This document shows positions 1 through 7,819 of a DNA stretch of 64,000 nt, one piece after another. Source of the stretch: Pseudomonadota bacterium (GTDB lineage Bacteria > Pseudomonadota > Alphaproteobacteria > Rhizobiales > Xanthobacteraceae); contig JAFECJ010000016.1 in assembly GCA_018242205.1 (NCBI GenBank), forward strand, positions 1 to 64,000, in the 5' to 3' direction. The translations under genes were made by a program, and so were the position numbers. The notes under the pieces were generated by a model. The model ran no database searches and was not told where the DNA came from. It saw nothing but the letters and a program-made list of their open reading frames with translations. The first letter of the stretch is position 1. The number at the start of each line of letters is the position of its first letter.

Positions 1-1
1 C

Positions 2-1186
2 GGCCCGCCGACCGGCAAGCCGATCCAGGTGCAATTGTCGGCGCTCGATCCCGACAAGCTGCCCGCGGCGGCCAAGAAGGTCGCGGCGGCGCTGGCGACC
101 ATGCCCGAAGTGCGCGATCTCGACGACGGGCTGCCGCTGCCGGGCATCGACTGGAAGATCAAGGTGGACAAGACCGAAGCCGCCAAATACGGCGCCGGTC
201 TCGGCTCCGTCGGTAACGCGGTGCAGCTCGTCACCAATGGCGTCAAGGTCACCGAATATCGCCCGTCCGATAACGACAAGGCGGTCGATATCATCGTCCG
301 CTTCCCGGAAGACCGCCGCAGCCTCGACACGATCGACGAATTGCGGGTGCAGACGCCGGCCGGCTATGTGCCGATCGGCAACTTCGTCGAGCGCGTGCCG
401 GCGCAGCGGGTCGGTTACATCAACCGCGTCAACGGCAACCGCGTCATGACGGTGTCCTCGAACATCGCCGACGGCGTGCAGAACGCGGTGGTGCAGAAGG
501 AGATCACCGACAAGCTCGCCAAGATGGATCTCGGCAGCGGCGTCACCTTCAAGCTCAAGGGCGAGGACGAGGAGCGCGACAAGGCCGGCGCATTCCTCGG
601 CAAGGCGTTCGGCACCGCGCTGTTCCTGATCTTCGCGATCCTCTTGGCGCAGTTCAACCGCTTCATCTCGGTCGGGCTGGTGCTGTCGGCGGTGCTGCTG
701 TCGACCATCGGCGTGCTGCTTGGCCTCTTGATCATGGGCCAGCCGTTCGGCGTGGTGATGACCGGAATCGGCATCATCGCCAATGCCGGCGTCATCGTGA
801 ACAACAACATCGTGCTGATCGACACTTATGACCGGCTGCGCCGTGAAGGGCAGGGCGCCTATGAGGCGATCCTCGAGACCTGCCGCGAGCGCGCCCGCCC
901 GGTGGTGCTGACCGCGGTGACCGCGATCCTCGGCGTGCTGCCGATTGCCTTCGGCATCAATCTCGACTTCATCGGCCGCGAGGTGACGCATGGCGCGCCG
1001 GCGACGCAGTGGTGGATCAGCCTGTCGACCGCGATCGTGTTCGGCCTCGGCTTTGCTACCGTGCTGACGCTGATCGTGACGCCGGCGGCGCTGATGGGCA
1101 TCGCCAATCTCGCCGAGAAGCGCGACCGTTGGCGCGAGCGCCGTGCCGCGCGGCGGCTGGCCAAGCACGGCATGCCGGCTGAATAA
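2..1186 (+). CDS. RND-family efflux transporter, C-terminal part (5' end outside window)
   Basis: The reading frame is open from the left edge, so this is the last 394 residues of a larger inner-membrane pump (whole RND pumps are about 1,000-1,050 residues). It begins in the periplasmic porter region (GPPTGKPIQV, a segment typical of the family), continues through the porter domain, and then has the C-terminal membrane bundle (hydrophobic segments from about residue 200 of the visible part, including a VNNNIVLIDTYDRL stretch after TM helix 10, where RND proteins have a conserved loop). These pumps use the proton motive force and work with a periplasmic adaptor and an outer-membrane channel; neither is visible here, probably lying upstream. 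Substrate cannot be told from this part. The tail after the last helix is short and basic (KRDRWRERRAARR). Confidence 0.9.
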   Translation, partial: GPPTGKPIQVQLSALDPDKLPAAAKKVAAALATMPEVRDLDDGLPLPGIDWKIKVDKTEAAKYGAGLGSVGNAVQLVTNGVKVTEYRPSDNDKAVDIIVRFPEDRRSLDTIDELRVQTPAGYVPIGNFVERVPAQRVGYINRVNGNRVMTVSSNIADGVQNAVVQKEITDKLAKMDLGSGVTFKLKGEDEERDKAGAFLGKAFGTALFLIFAILLAQFNRFISVGLVLSAVLLSTIGVLLGLLIMGQPFGVVMTGIGIIANAGVIVNNNIVLIDTYDRLRREGQGAYEAILETCRERARPVVLTAVTAILGVLPIAFGINLDFIGREVTHGAPATQWWISLSTAIVFGLGFATVLTLIVTPAALMGIANLAEKRDRWRERRAARRLAKHGMPAE

Positions 1187-1218
1187 TGATACCTCAGTGG
1201 CGAGCCTTAAACTTGGTC

Positions 1219-1241
1219 ATGCCCGGGCTTGACCCGGGCAT
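1219..1241. repeat. Palindromic hairpin, left flank of the GIY-YIG remnant
   Basis: Nine-base arms ATGCCCGGG and CCCGGGCAT around a 5-base loop (cttga). It lies 33 bases after the RND stop codon, so it may also end that transcript, although no T-run follows. It is an inverted, covarying copy of the hairpin at 1486-1508. Confidence 0.8.
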
Positions 1242-1253
1242 CCATGAGGCGCC

Positions 1254-1468
1254 TCAGCGCGTGATGTCGGGATAGAGGTCTCGCCATTTAGGATTGGAAG
1301 TGGCGACGAGTTCTAGCTTCCAAGCGCGGGACCAATGCTTGATGTTCTTTTCGCGCTGAATGGCAGTAATCGGGTCATCGTACTGTTCGAAGTGAACGAG
1401 CTGCTCACGCCGACATAGAGCGTGCCGCGAGGCTGGTTCGCAAGGATATATGCGAAATAGCCTGCCAT
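1254..1468 (-). pseudogene. GIY-YIG nuclease-superfamily protein, internally deleted
   Basis: The frame starting at 1468 reads MAGYFAYILANQPRGTLYVGV, the typical start of small bacterial GIY-YIG domain proteins (about 90-100 residues; GIY is Y-I-L here, YIG is Y-V-G). It then shifts frame. The second half is in another frame: LVHFEQYDDPITAIQREKNI, then KHWSRAWKLELVATSNP and a short tail to the stop at 1254. Compared with intact family members, roughly 25 residues containing the catalytic arginine region are missing and the join is out of frame, so the gene is dead. It sits exactly between two inverted hairpins, which suggests the gene and hairpins were one unit. Confidence 0.8.
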
Positions 1469-1485
1469 GACGGCGCGCATCATGG

Positions 1486-1508
1486 ATTGCCGGGTCAAGC
1501 CCGGCAAT
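1486..1508. repeat. Palindromic hairpin, right flank of the GIY-YIG remnant
   Basis: Arms ATTGCCGGG and CCCGGCAAT around tcaag. Read on the minus strand it matches the left hairpin (1219-1241) through loop and flanks (tc before, ccatg after), but the arms differ by compensating changes that keep pairing. The 244 bases after it up to the next gene hold no further ORF I trust. Confidence 0.8.
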
Positions 1509-1752
1509 GACAGCCTTCGGCCGGGCGGCGCGTGTTTGCGCGACGTCGCCTAATTTTTAGGTAGCGTTATACGATGTGCTGCTGGCTGCTTGTTTTATTT
1601 GCAGCACCGATTGCCCTGTTAAGCCGATGGAATTTTTATCGAATCGACCGAAATGACCAATCGCCGGGCAAAAGTCCGACATTGTGTACGATTGGCACGC
1701 CGCTTGCTGAGATCGGACCAAGGCGTCGTTTTCCCCGAAGGAGGGAAAGCCC

Positions 1753-2451
1753 TTGGTCATTCAGATTGCCGCCGAGCCCGCACCGATCGCGATCGATCCG
1801 GCGCGCACCGCGCTCCTCATCATCGACATGCAGCGCGATTTCCTGGAGCCGGGCGGCTTCGGTGAAACGCTGGGCAATGACGTCTCGCTGCTCAAGGCCG
1901 CGGTGGCGCCTTGCCGAGCCGTGCTGGAGGCGGCGCGTGGCGCCGGCCTGCTGGTCATCCATACCCGCGAAGGCCACGCCCCCGACATGCACGACGCGCC
2001 GCCGGCCAAGGTCGAGCGCGGCGCGCCGTCGAAGCGCATCGGCGACCCGGGCCCGATGGGCCGCATCCTCATCCAGGGCGAGCCTGGTCACGACATTATC
2101 GATGAACTCTATCCGGTCGCCGGCGAGTCGGTCGTCGACAAACCGGGCAAGGGCGCGTTCTACGCCACCAATCTCGGGCTGATCCTCGCCAATCGCGGCA
2201 TCGAGAATCTGCTCGTCGCCGGCGTCACAACGGAAGTCTGCGTCAACACCACCGTGCGCGAGGCCAATGACCGCGGTTACCGCTGCATCGTGCTGGCGGA
2301 TTGCTGCGCGTCCTATTTTCCGGAATTTCACGAAGCCGGCCTCGCCATGATCAAGGCGCAGGGCGGCATTTTCGGCTGGGTGACGGGTTCACGACAACTG
2401 CTCGCCGCGATGGCGGGGACGAATGCGGGGCGGACGTTGAAAGCGATCTGA
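1753..2451 (+). CDS. Isochorismatase-family cysteine hydrolase (biuret/ureidoacrylate amidohydrolase-like)
   Basis: A 232-residue alpha/beta hydrolase of the isochorismatase-like superfamily. The D-K-C triad is visible: Asp25 in [11 protein letters not shown], Lys130 in [14 protein letters not shown] and Cys163 in [13 protein letters not shown], with the cis-peptide region just before the cysteine. Members hydrolyse amide or carbamoyl groups (biuret, ureidoacrylate, N-carbamoyl amines); the cysteine makes it an amidohydrolase rather than a true isochorismatase. TTG is chosen as the start because a near-perfect AAGGAGG lies 8 bases before it. It is followed after 15 bases by an NCS2-like permease, so the substrate is probably a nitrogen compound brought in by that permease. 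The exact substrate is not determinable from sequence. Confidence 0.85.
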   Translation: MVIQIAAEPAPIAIDPARTALLIIDMQRDFLEPGGFGETLGNDVSLLKAAVAPCRAVLEAARGAGLLVIHTREGHAPDMHDAPPAKVERGAPSKRIGDPGPMGRILIQGEPGHDIIDELYPVAGESVVDKPGKGAFYATNLGLILANRGIENLLVAGVTTEVCVNTTVREANDRGYRCIVLADCCASYFPEFHEAGLAMIKAQGGIFGWVTGSRQLLAAMAGTNAGRTLKAI

Positions 2452-2466
2452 CAGGGGAACGAAGCC

Positions 2467-4080
2467 ATGACCAAGACGACAGGCAAGATGACGGCGCTGC
2501 CGGTTTTATGGACACCGGGTGACTGGAACGCGTTCTTCGGCTTCGGCACCAACATCCTGGTCAACATGCTGGTGCTCACCGGCTTGCTGCGTTTCGTTCT
2601 GAAGATGCCGGACGCCATCGTGTTCGGCCGCATCCTGCCGGCGCTCGGCCTGATGATGTGCCTGTCGACGTTTTATTACGCCTTCCTCGCCTACAATCTG
2701 GCGAAGAAGACCGGCCGCACCGATGTCTGCGCGCTGCCGTCGGGCGTTTCAGTGCCGCACATGTTCATCGTCACGTTCGTGATCATGCTGCCGATCGCGA
2801 TCCAGACCGGCGATCCGATCAAGGGTTGGGAGGCGGGTCTGGTCTGGGTGTTCTTCCAGAGCTTCATCTTGATGATCGGCGGTTTCATCGCGCCGATCAT
2901 TCGCAAGATCACACCGCGCGCCGCGCTGCTCGGCACCTTGGCCGGCGTCTCCATCGCCTTCATCGCCATGCGCCCGGCGCTGGAAATGTTCATGACGCCG
3001 GTGATCGGCTTGACCTGCTTCGCAATTATTCTGGTGAGCTGGTTCGGCGGCTATCGTTACCCGAAGGGTATTCCCGCCGGTCTCGTTGCCATCGGCGTCG
3101 GCATGGTCATCGCCTGGGGCTCGACCTTGTTCGGGCTCGACCTCGGCGGCGTCAACATCGCCGGCGTCAAGGCGGCATTCGCGAATTTCGGCTTCTCGGT
3201 GCCGCTGCCGGCGTTCGATCACGTGTTCTCCGGCTTCGAGTATCTCGGCGTGATCCTCGTCACCGCGATCCCCTACGGCATCTACGATCTGGTCGAGGCG
3301 ATGGATAACGTCGAAAGCGCGGAAGCGGCGGGCGACACCTATCCGACCACCCGTGTTCTGACCGCCGACGGCATCGTCAGCCTGATCGGTTGTCTGATGG
3401 GCAATCCCTTCATCAACGCGGTCTATATCGGCCACCCCGGCTGGAAAGCGATGGGCGGCCGTATCGGCTATTCGGCGGCGACCGGCCTCATGGTCATCGT
3501 GCTGTCGTGGTTCGGCGTCATCTCGCTGATGCTGGCGATCGTCCCGGTGGTCGCGATCTCGCCGATCCTCCTGTATATCGGCATGCTGATCTGCGCGCAG
3601 GCGTTCCAGACCACGCCGCGCGAACATGCGCCGGCCATCGCGCTGGCGCTGACGCCGCATCTCGCCGCTTGGGCGACCACGCTGCTCGGCGGCGCGCTCG
3701 GTGCGGCGGGCCTGAATTTCGGCGCCCAGCACGCGCCGGAGTTCACGGCCAAGATGGCGCAGAACGGCGTCCTGGCGCACGGCCTTGAAATGATGGGCGG
3801 CGGCTCGATCCTGGTCGGCCTGGTGCTCGGGGCCATCGGCGTCTTCGTCATCGAGAAGAAATTCGCCAATGCCGCCGGCTTCGCGCTCGCCGGCGCGGTG
3901 CTCACTTATTTCGGCTTCATGCATGGCGACGCCATCGGCATCGGTCACGGCTTCGGCGTCACGCCGCAGGCCGCACTGGCCTATCTGATCGTGTCCGGCT
4001 TTCTGTTCGCGCTGTCGAAGCAGCCGGCTCTGGCAAGCGTGCCGGCCAAGGCCGTACCGAACGCGGTGCCGGCCGAATAA
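2467..4080 (+). CDS. NCS2/AzgA-like permease (xanthine/uracil/vitamin C permease superfamily)
   Basis: A 537-residue inner-membrane protein with about 12-14 hydrophobic segments along its whole length. The overall look (ALPSGVSVPHMF near residue 95, and a second inverted half with TYPTTRVLTADGIVSLIGCLMGNPF near 300) resembles the NCS2 nucleobase/purine permeases and their relatives, where TxxLxxDGxxxxxxxxxGxP is a recurrent pattern. Such proteins are proton- or sodium-coupled importers of nucleobases or related N-compounds. Start ATG at 2467 follows a GGGGAACGA stretch. It is almost certainly cotranscribed with the amidohydrolase 15 bases upstream, which suggests a small salvage module for an amide or ureido compound. 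Family placement is by recall of motifs; a related permease family is possible. Confidence 0.75.
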   Translation: MTKTTGKMTALPVLWTPGDWNAFFGFGTNILVNMLVLTGLLRFVLKMPDAIVFGRILPALGLMMCLSTFYYAFLAYNLAKKTGRTDVCALPSGVSVPHMFIVTFVIMLPIAIQTGDPIKGWEAGLVWVFFQSFILMIGGFIAPIIRKITPRAALLGTLAGVSIAFIAMRPALEMFMTPVIGLTCFAIILVSWFGGYRYPKGIPAGLVAIGVGMVIAWGSTLFGLDLGGVNIAGVKAAFANFGFSVPLPAFDHVFSGFEYLGVILVTAIPYGIYDLVEAMDNVESAEAAGDTYPTTRVLTADGIVSLIGCLMGNPFINAVYIGHPGWKAMGGRIGYSAATGLMVIVLSWFGVISLMLAIVPVVAISPILLYIGMLICAQAFQTTPREHAPAIALALTPHLAAWATTLLGGALGAAGLNFGAQHAPEFTAKMAQNGVLAHGLEMMGGGSILVGLVLGAIGVFVIEKKFANAAGFALAGAVLTYFGFMHGDAIGIGHGFGVTPQAALAYLIVSGFLFALSKQPALASVPAKAVPNAVPAE

Positions 4081-4152
4081 CCTCTCCCGCAAGCCTCAAA
4101 CTTGGGCCGCCGTCCCTCGGGCCGGCGGCTCATTTTTATGAGTCTTTCTTGC

Positions 4153-4219
4153 GCATGATCTTATCCGAAAGCCGATTTCCACTCCCGATCAAGTCGGGGC
4201 CGGCTTTTCGGGATCATGC
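4153..4219. repeat. Long inverted repeat (GCATGATC family), between convergent genes
   Basis: Ends GCATGATC and GATCATGC are exact inverted copies; inside, ccgaaagccg pairs roughly with cggcttttcgg. It lies between the permease stop (4080) and the stop of the minus-strand gene at 4221, so it can end transcripts from both sides. A second member is at 54166-54210. Confidence 0.7.
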
Positions 4220-4220
4220 G

Positions 4221-4469
4221 TCAGAGTTCGATTTTGCCGTAGACGGTCACGTCGAGACCGAGCGCGCGGCTCGACACGCCCATGCCGGTGGTGAGGCTGT
4301 CGCCCGGCTTGATCTTGCCCTCGGCGATCGCCTTGCGGAGGTGTTTTTCCAGTTCGCGTCGCGCGGCGTGATCGATCGTCCGCATGAACTGGCGGACAGC
4401 CGCGTCGACGACCCGGTCCTGCGCCGATGGACCGGTCGACCCCTTGTTTGGCAACGCGCTGCTCTGCAT
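4221..4469 (-). CDS. Small uncharacterised protein (DUF6494-like), 82 aa
   Basis: The protein has a helical middle (DRVVDAAVRQFMRTIDHAAR, then RELEKHLRKAIAEGKIKPGD) and a short beta-like tail ending in VYGKIEL. I recall similar short proteins in rhizobial genomes, described only as domains of unknown function (DUF6494-like), but cannot assign a role. The ATG at 4469 is preferred; a TTG at 4505 would add 12 residues and neither has a clear ribosome binding site. It is divergent from the bactofilin gene, and a perfect 21-base palindrome lies between them. Confidence 0.6.
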   Translation of the reverse strand: MQSSALPNKGSTGPSAQDRVVDAAVRQFMRTIDHAARRELEKHLRKAIAEGKIKPGDSLTTGMGVSSRALGLDVTVYGKIEL

Positions 4470-4524
4470 GAAGCTATTTAGACGGCGGGGCGCGGCATTA
4501 ATCAAGTTCGCGGCGCGTATCGGC

Positions 4525-4545
4525 CGCGCATTAAGTTAATGCGCG
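4525..4545. promoter_or_regulatory. Perfect 21-bp palindrome in a divergent promoter region (candidate operator)
   Basis: Arms CGCGCATTAA and TTAATGCGCG are exact inverted repeats around a single G. It lies 56 bases before the minus-strand start at 4469 and 128 bases before the bactofilin start at 4673. The AT core inside GC arms and one-base centre look like a dimeric repressor site rather than a terminator hairpin. No regulator gene is adjacent. Confidence 0.45.
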
Positions 4546-4672
4546 CCGCCATTAGTGATTAATCGAGGTTGCGCTGGCGGCGCGCCGGCCGCGCGTTACC
4601 CTTGCCGCGCCAATTAAACCATGCCGTCCGTGCGCCGGGCGCATCGCGGCTTCGATCGAGAGGGTGGACGAC

Positions 4673-5188
4673 ATGAGCTTCATGTCCAAGGACAACACGG
4701 CCGTCGAACCGCGGTTCGGTTCCTCGCTCCGGGCCCAGCCCGACATCGTCACCACTTTCGGTTCCGGCATGCTGGTGACCGGCAACGTGGTCTGCACCGG
4801 TGCGATACAGATTTTCGGCCGCGTCATCGGCGACATCCACGCCGCGCACCTCATCATTGGTCCGGGCGCTTATGTCGAAGGCACCGTCACCGCCGGCGAT
4901 GCGGTGGTGCAGGGCGCCTTCAAGGGTACGCTCTACGCCAATGCGGTAAAGCTGCAGGGCGAGGCGCGGGTCCAGGGCGAAGTGCACAACAAGTCGCTCA
5001 GCATCGAACCGAACGTCGTATTCGAAGGTTCATCGCGCCGGCTCGATCGGGCGGTCGACGCGCCGAACGTCAAAGAGGCCCATGGCCAACAGGCCGCGGC
5101 CTTGCCGCCGGTTGAGGAGCCGCTTGAACTGGTGCCGCAGCAATTCGCCGCGCTGCCGGCGGATGTCGATAATGACGTGCTGGCGTAA
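4673..5188 (+). CDS. Bactofilin-family cytoskeletal protein
   Basis: A 171-residue polymer-forming protein. The central part (about residues 25-115) is the bactofilin right-handed beta-helix with regularly spaced hydrophobics: VTGNVVCTGAIQIFGRVIGD, then AHLIIGPGAYVEGTVTAGDA and VQGAFKGTLYANAVKLQGEA. The ends are low in order, with a proline/glutamate-rich tail. Bactofilins self-assemble at the inner face of the cytoplasmic membrane and scaffold peptidoglycan enzymes, polar structures or stalks. ATG at 4673 is chosen, with GAGAGGG 8 bases upstream; a GTG at 4664 would add three residues. No M23 peptidase, the frequent partner, is next to it. The gene converges on the DUF1850 gene with no spacing. 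Confidence 0.88.
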   Translation: MSFMSKDNTAVEPRFGSSLRAQPDIVTTFGSGMLVTGNVVCTGAIQIFGRVIGDIHAAHLIIGPGAYVEGTVTAGDAVVQGAFKGTLYANAVKLQGEARVQGEVHNKSLSIEPNVVFEGSSRRLDRAVDAPNVKEAHGQQAAALPPVEEPLELVPQQFAALPADVDNDVLA

Positions 5189-5572
5189 TTACGGGCAGGT
5201 CGTCAGCGTCACCGGATCGGCTTTTTTGTCCGGCAGGTAATCGCCCATCGGTTTGCAAGTCACGCCTTTTGCGCCTTTGATGCAGACCTGCCAGTCGCCG
5301 ACCGTCATGCCGGAGCGTCGCAGGATGACCTGCGGCAGCGGCGCGACGTGGGCGTTGTAGCGCCACCATTTGCCGTCGAACTTGGCGTCGGGCGGCAGCT
5401 CCATGCCGGCGCCGGTGCCTTGTACGCGATCCTCGAGCAGCACGACGCCGGCCGGGGTCGCGCGGTAATCCTCTTCCCAGCGGATCTTCTCGATCGAATG
5501 CGTCCAGGCCAGCGTCAGCGCTGCCGTGCCGAGCTGTACGGTGGCGCCGGCAGCGAGCAGGCAGAACTCCAT
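5189..5572 (-). CDS. DUF1850 protein, accessory of TAXI-TRAP transporter
   Basis: A 127-residue protein. DUF1850 genes are repeatedly found directly downstream of fused TAXI-type TRAP permeases, as here. It opens with a hydrophobic stretch (MEFCLLAAGATVQLGTAALT), then LAWTHSIEKIRWEEDYRATP, the W-x-HSxE-xxxWEE region that marks the family, and ends with several cysteines (QVCIKG, VTCKP, TTCP). Its ATG overlaps the permease stop by one base (TAATG), so translation is coupled. Its role in transport is not established; a membrane-anchored extracytoplasmic accessory protein is a reasonable inference. Confidence 0.8.
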   Translation of the reverse strand: MEFCLLAAGATVQLGTAALTLAWTHSIEKIRWEEDYRATPAGVVLLEDRVQGTGAGMELPPDAKFDGKWWRYNAHVAPLPQVILRRSGMTVGDWQVCIKGAKGVTCKPMGDYLPDKKADPVTLTTCP

Positions 5573-7695
5573 TACTCCGCGGCCTTCATGGTCGCCGGCG
5601 TCTGCCGGCCGCGATGCTGCCAGAACTGGTAGCCGAGGAACGCGCCGCAGCAGGCAAAGCCGATCGGATCGGTGTAGGGATATTCCAGCACCAGCAGCAC
5701 CGCCGAGCCGAAGGCGATGATGCGTGCCGGCCAGCCGACCGGACCGAGGAAGTAGCCGATCGCGGTCACCCCCCACAGCGTCACGGCGATCACCGCCTTG
5801 AGCACCATGTAAGCGGCGGCGGCGATGAAGCCCCACTCGGCAACGCGGTTGCCGACCGGCTGCAGCATCAGCGCCGGCGAATAGATCGCCATGAACGGTA
5901 CGATCCAGCCGGGCAGCGCAATCTTCACCGCCGTCCATCCTATCTTGAACCCGCTCTCCTTGGCGATCGATGCCGCCGCGAAGGCGGCGAGCGCCACCGG
6001 CGGCGTCAGGTCGGCCATGATGCCGAAGTAGAACACGAACATGTGCGACACGATCAGCGGCACGCCGAGGTGCAGCAGCGCCGGCGCCGCGATCGACGAG
6101 GTGATGATGTAGTTCGGGATGGTCGGGATGCCCATGCCGAGGATCAGCGACACCAGCGCGGTGAGGCACAGCGACAGGAAGATCGAGCTTTCGCCGACCG
6201 AGACAATGACGCGGACGAAATTGGTCGCCGCGCCGGTCAAGGTCAATGTGCCGATGATCGTGCCGACCAGCGCGCAAGCGACGCCGACCGGCAGCGCGTG
6301 GCGGGCGCCGTCGGCCAGCGAATTAAGCGCGATGCCGAGCGTCGCACGGCCGCCCTTGACGAGCACGGTGATCGCCATCAGCGCCACGACCATCGAGATC
6401 AGCAGCCAGATGCCAAATTCGAAGAACAGCGCCGCCGACAGGCCGAGCGCGATCCAGAAGACGATGCGCAGCACCGGCGCCGGAATGGCGGCGACGATCG
6501 GATGGCTGAAGATCACCATCACGGTGAGGCCGAGGCCGACGGTGCCGGCGAACAGCGGCGTGTAGCCGGCGAACAGCAGCACCACCAGCGCGGCGAGCGG
6601 CATCAGCAGATACCAGTTCTTGCGCAGCGCCGCGATCGGGCTCGGGATCTGGTCCTTCGACAGGCCGACGAGGCCGCGTTTGCCGGCTTCGAGATGCACT
6701 GCCCAGAACGCCGAATAATAATAGAGAACGGCCGGAACGATGGCGGCGATGCACACCGTCGAGTAAGGCACGTTGATCGTTTCCGCCATGATGAAGGCGA
6801 CGGCGCCCATCACCGGCGGCATGATCTGGCCGCCCATCGACGAGGTGGCCTCGACGGCGCCGGCAAAATAGGCCGGATAGCCGAAGCGCTTCATCAAGGG
6901 AATCGTGAACTGACCGACGGTGACGACATTGGCGATGCCGGAGCCGTTGATCGTGCCCATCAGGCCGGACGAGATCACGGCCACCTTGGCCGGGCCGCCG
7001 CGGGCGTGGCCGACCGTGCCCATCGCGAGGTCGTTGAACAGCGAGATCATGCCAGCGCGCTCGAGGAAGGCGCCGAACAGGATGAACAGGAAGATATAGG
7101 TCGAGGACACGTAGATCGGCGTGCCGTAGATGCCTTCGGTGCCGCCGAACATCTGGTCGACCACCTGGGCGAAGTCGTAGCCGCGGGTGTTCAGCGGGCT
7201 TGGAAAGTACTGGCCGAAAAACGCGTAGCTCAGGAAGATCGCGCAGATGATCGGCAGGATCGGTCCCATCATGCGGCGGCCGGCCTCGAACACCAGCGCC
7301 ACCACCAGCACACCGACCACGACATCCATCGTGCTGGGATCGCCGGCGCGGGTGATGAGATCCTCGTAAAATACCCAGTGATAGAGGCCGAGGACAAAGC
7401 CGGCGATGCCGAGCGCCCACAAGGCCGCCTTCGTCAGCCGCTTGTCGGTCAGGGTGGAACTGACGCCAAACACCACGATCATCAGAAAGCCGACATGCAC
7501 CGATCGCACGATCTGGCTCGGTAGCGGCGAGAACATCGCGGTGACGATCTGGAAGGCCGAGAACGCCACGGCGATCCAGAAGAGTGTGCGGCCCTCGATA
7601 CTGGTGCCCCAGCCTTTTTCGAGCTGGGCTTCGGCTTTGGTCTGGCCGGGAATGGGCGTGCCTGGCTGCACGGCGGCGACGTCGACGTCGGTCAT
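5572..7695 (-). CDS. TRAP transporter permease, fused small and large subunits (TAXI type)
   Basis: A 707-residue integral membrane protein. The first roughly 180 residues give four hydrophobic segments (DctQ-like part) and the rest is the 12-TM DctM-like part, in the 4TM-12TM fusion typical of TAXI-associated TRAP systems. Recognisable stretches include GTINGSGIANVVTVGQFTIP, then PAYFAGAVEATSSMGGQIMP and LVSLILGMGIPTIPNYIITS. It imports a solute, usually a small organic acid, with sodium, receiving it from the periplasmic TAXI protein encoded upstream. A 124-base gap with a 13-bp hairpin separates it from that gene, while DUF1850 follows with a one-base overlap. The substrate is unknown. Confidence 0.92.
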   Translation of the reverse strand: MTDVDVAAVQPGTPIPGQTKAEAQLEKGWGTSIEGRTLFWIAVAFSAFQIVTAMFSPLPSQIVRSVHVGFLMIVVFGVSSTLTDKRLTKAALWALGIAGFVLGLYHWVFYEDLITRAGDPSTMDVVVGVLVVALVFEAGRRMMGPILPIICAIFLSYAFFGQYFPSPLNTRGYDFAQVVDQMFGGTEGIYGTPIYVSSTYIFLFILFGAFLERAGMISLFNDLAMGTVGHARGGPAKVAVISSGLMGTINGSGIANVVTVGQFTIPLMKRFGYPAYFAGAVEATSSMGGQIMPPVMGAVAFIMAETINVPYSTVCIAAIVPAVLYYYSAFWAVHLEAGKRGLVGLSKDQIPSPIAALRKNWYLLMPLAALVVLLFAGYTPLFAGTVGLGLTVMVIFSHPIVAAIPAPVLRIVFWIALGLSAALFFEFGIWLLISMVVALMAITVLVKGGRATLGIALNSLADGARHALPVGVACALVGTIIGTLTLTGAATNFVRVIVSVGESSIFLSLCLTALVSLILGMGIPTIPNYIITSSIAAPALLHLGVPLIVSHMFVFYFGIMADLTPPVALAAFAAASIAKESGFKIGWTAVKIALPGWIVPFMAIYSPALMLQPVGNRVAEWGFIAAAAYMVLKAVIAVTLWGVTAIGYFLGPVGWPARIIAFGSAVLLVLEYPYTDPIGFACCGAFLGYQFWQHRGRQTPATMKAAE

Positions 7696-7776
7696 GGATC
7701 GATCCTGAGACGGGTGGTTTTCATCATTCCGCGACGCGTCGGTCCGCGTCCTGGGATGAGGAAATCGGACGGAGAA

Positions 7777-7807
7777 GCGGCGCGAGGGCGTGAAGCCCTC
7801 GCGCCGC
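7777..7807 (-). terminator. Strong hairpin between TAXI binding protein and permease genes
   Basis: Thirteen perfectly paired bases (GCGGCGCGAGGGC and its complement) around a 5-base loop, 12 bases after the binding-protein stop. There is no T-run, so partial termination or protection of the upstream mRNA from 3' decay is more likely than full termination. Confidence 0.7.
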
Positions 7808-7819
7808 CCCGTGCGTGCC

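Noticed and set aside
5614..7524. Plus-strand frame of 636 codons opposite the TRAP permease
   Set aside because: Low-complexity R/D/H/Q composition typical of antisense to a membrane protein gene; no start signal or domain.
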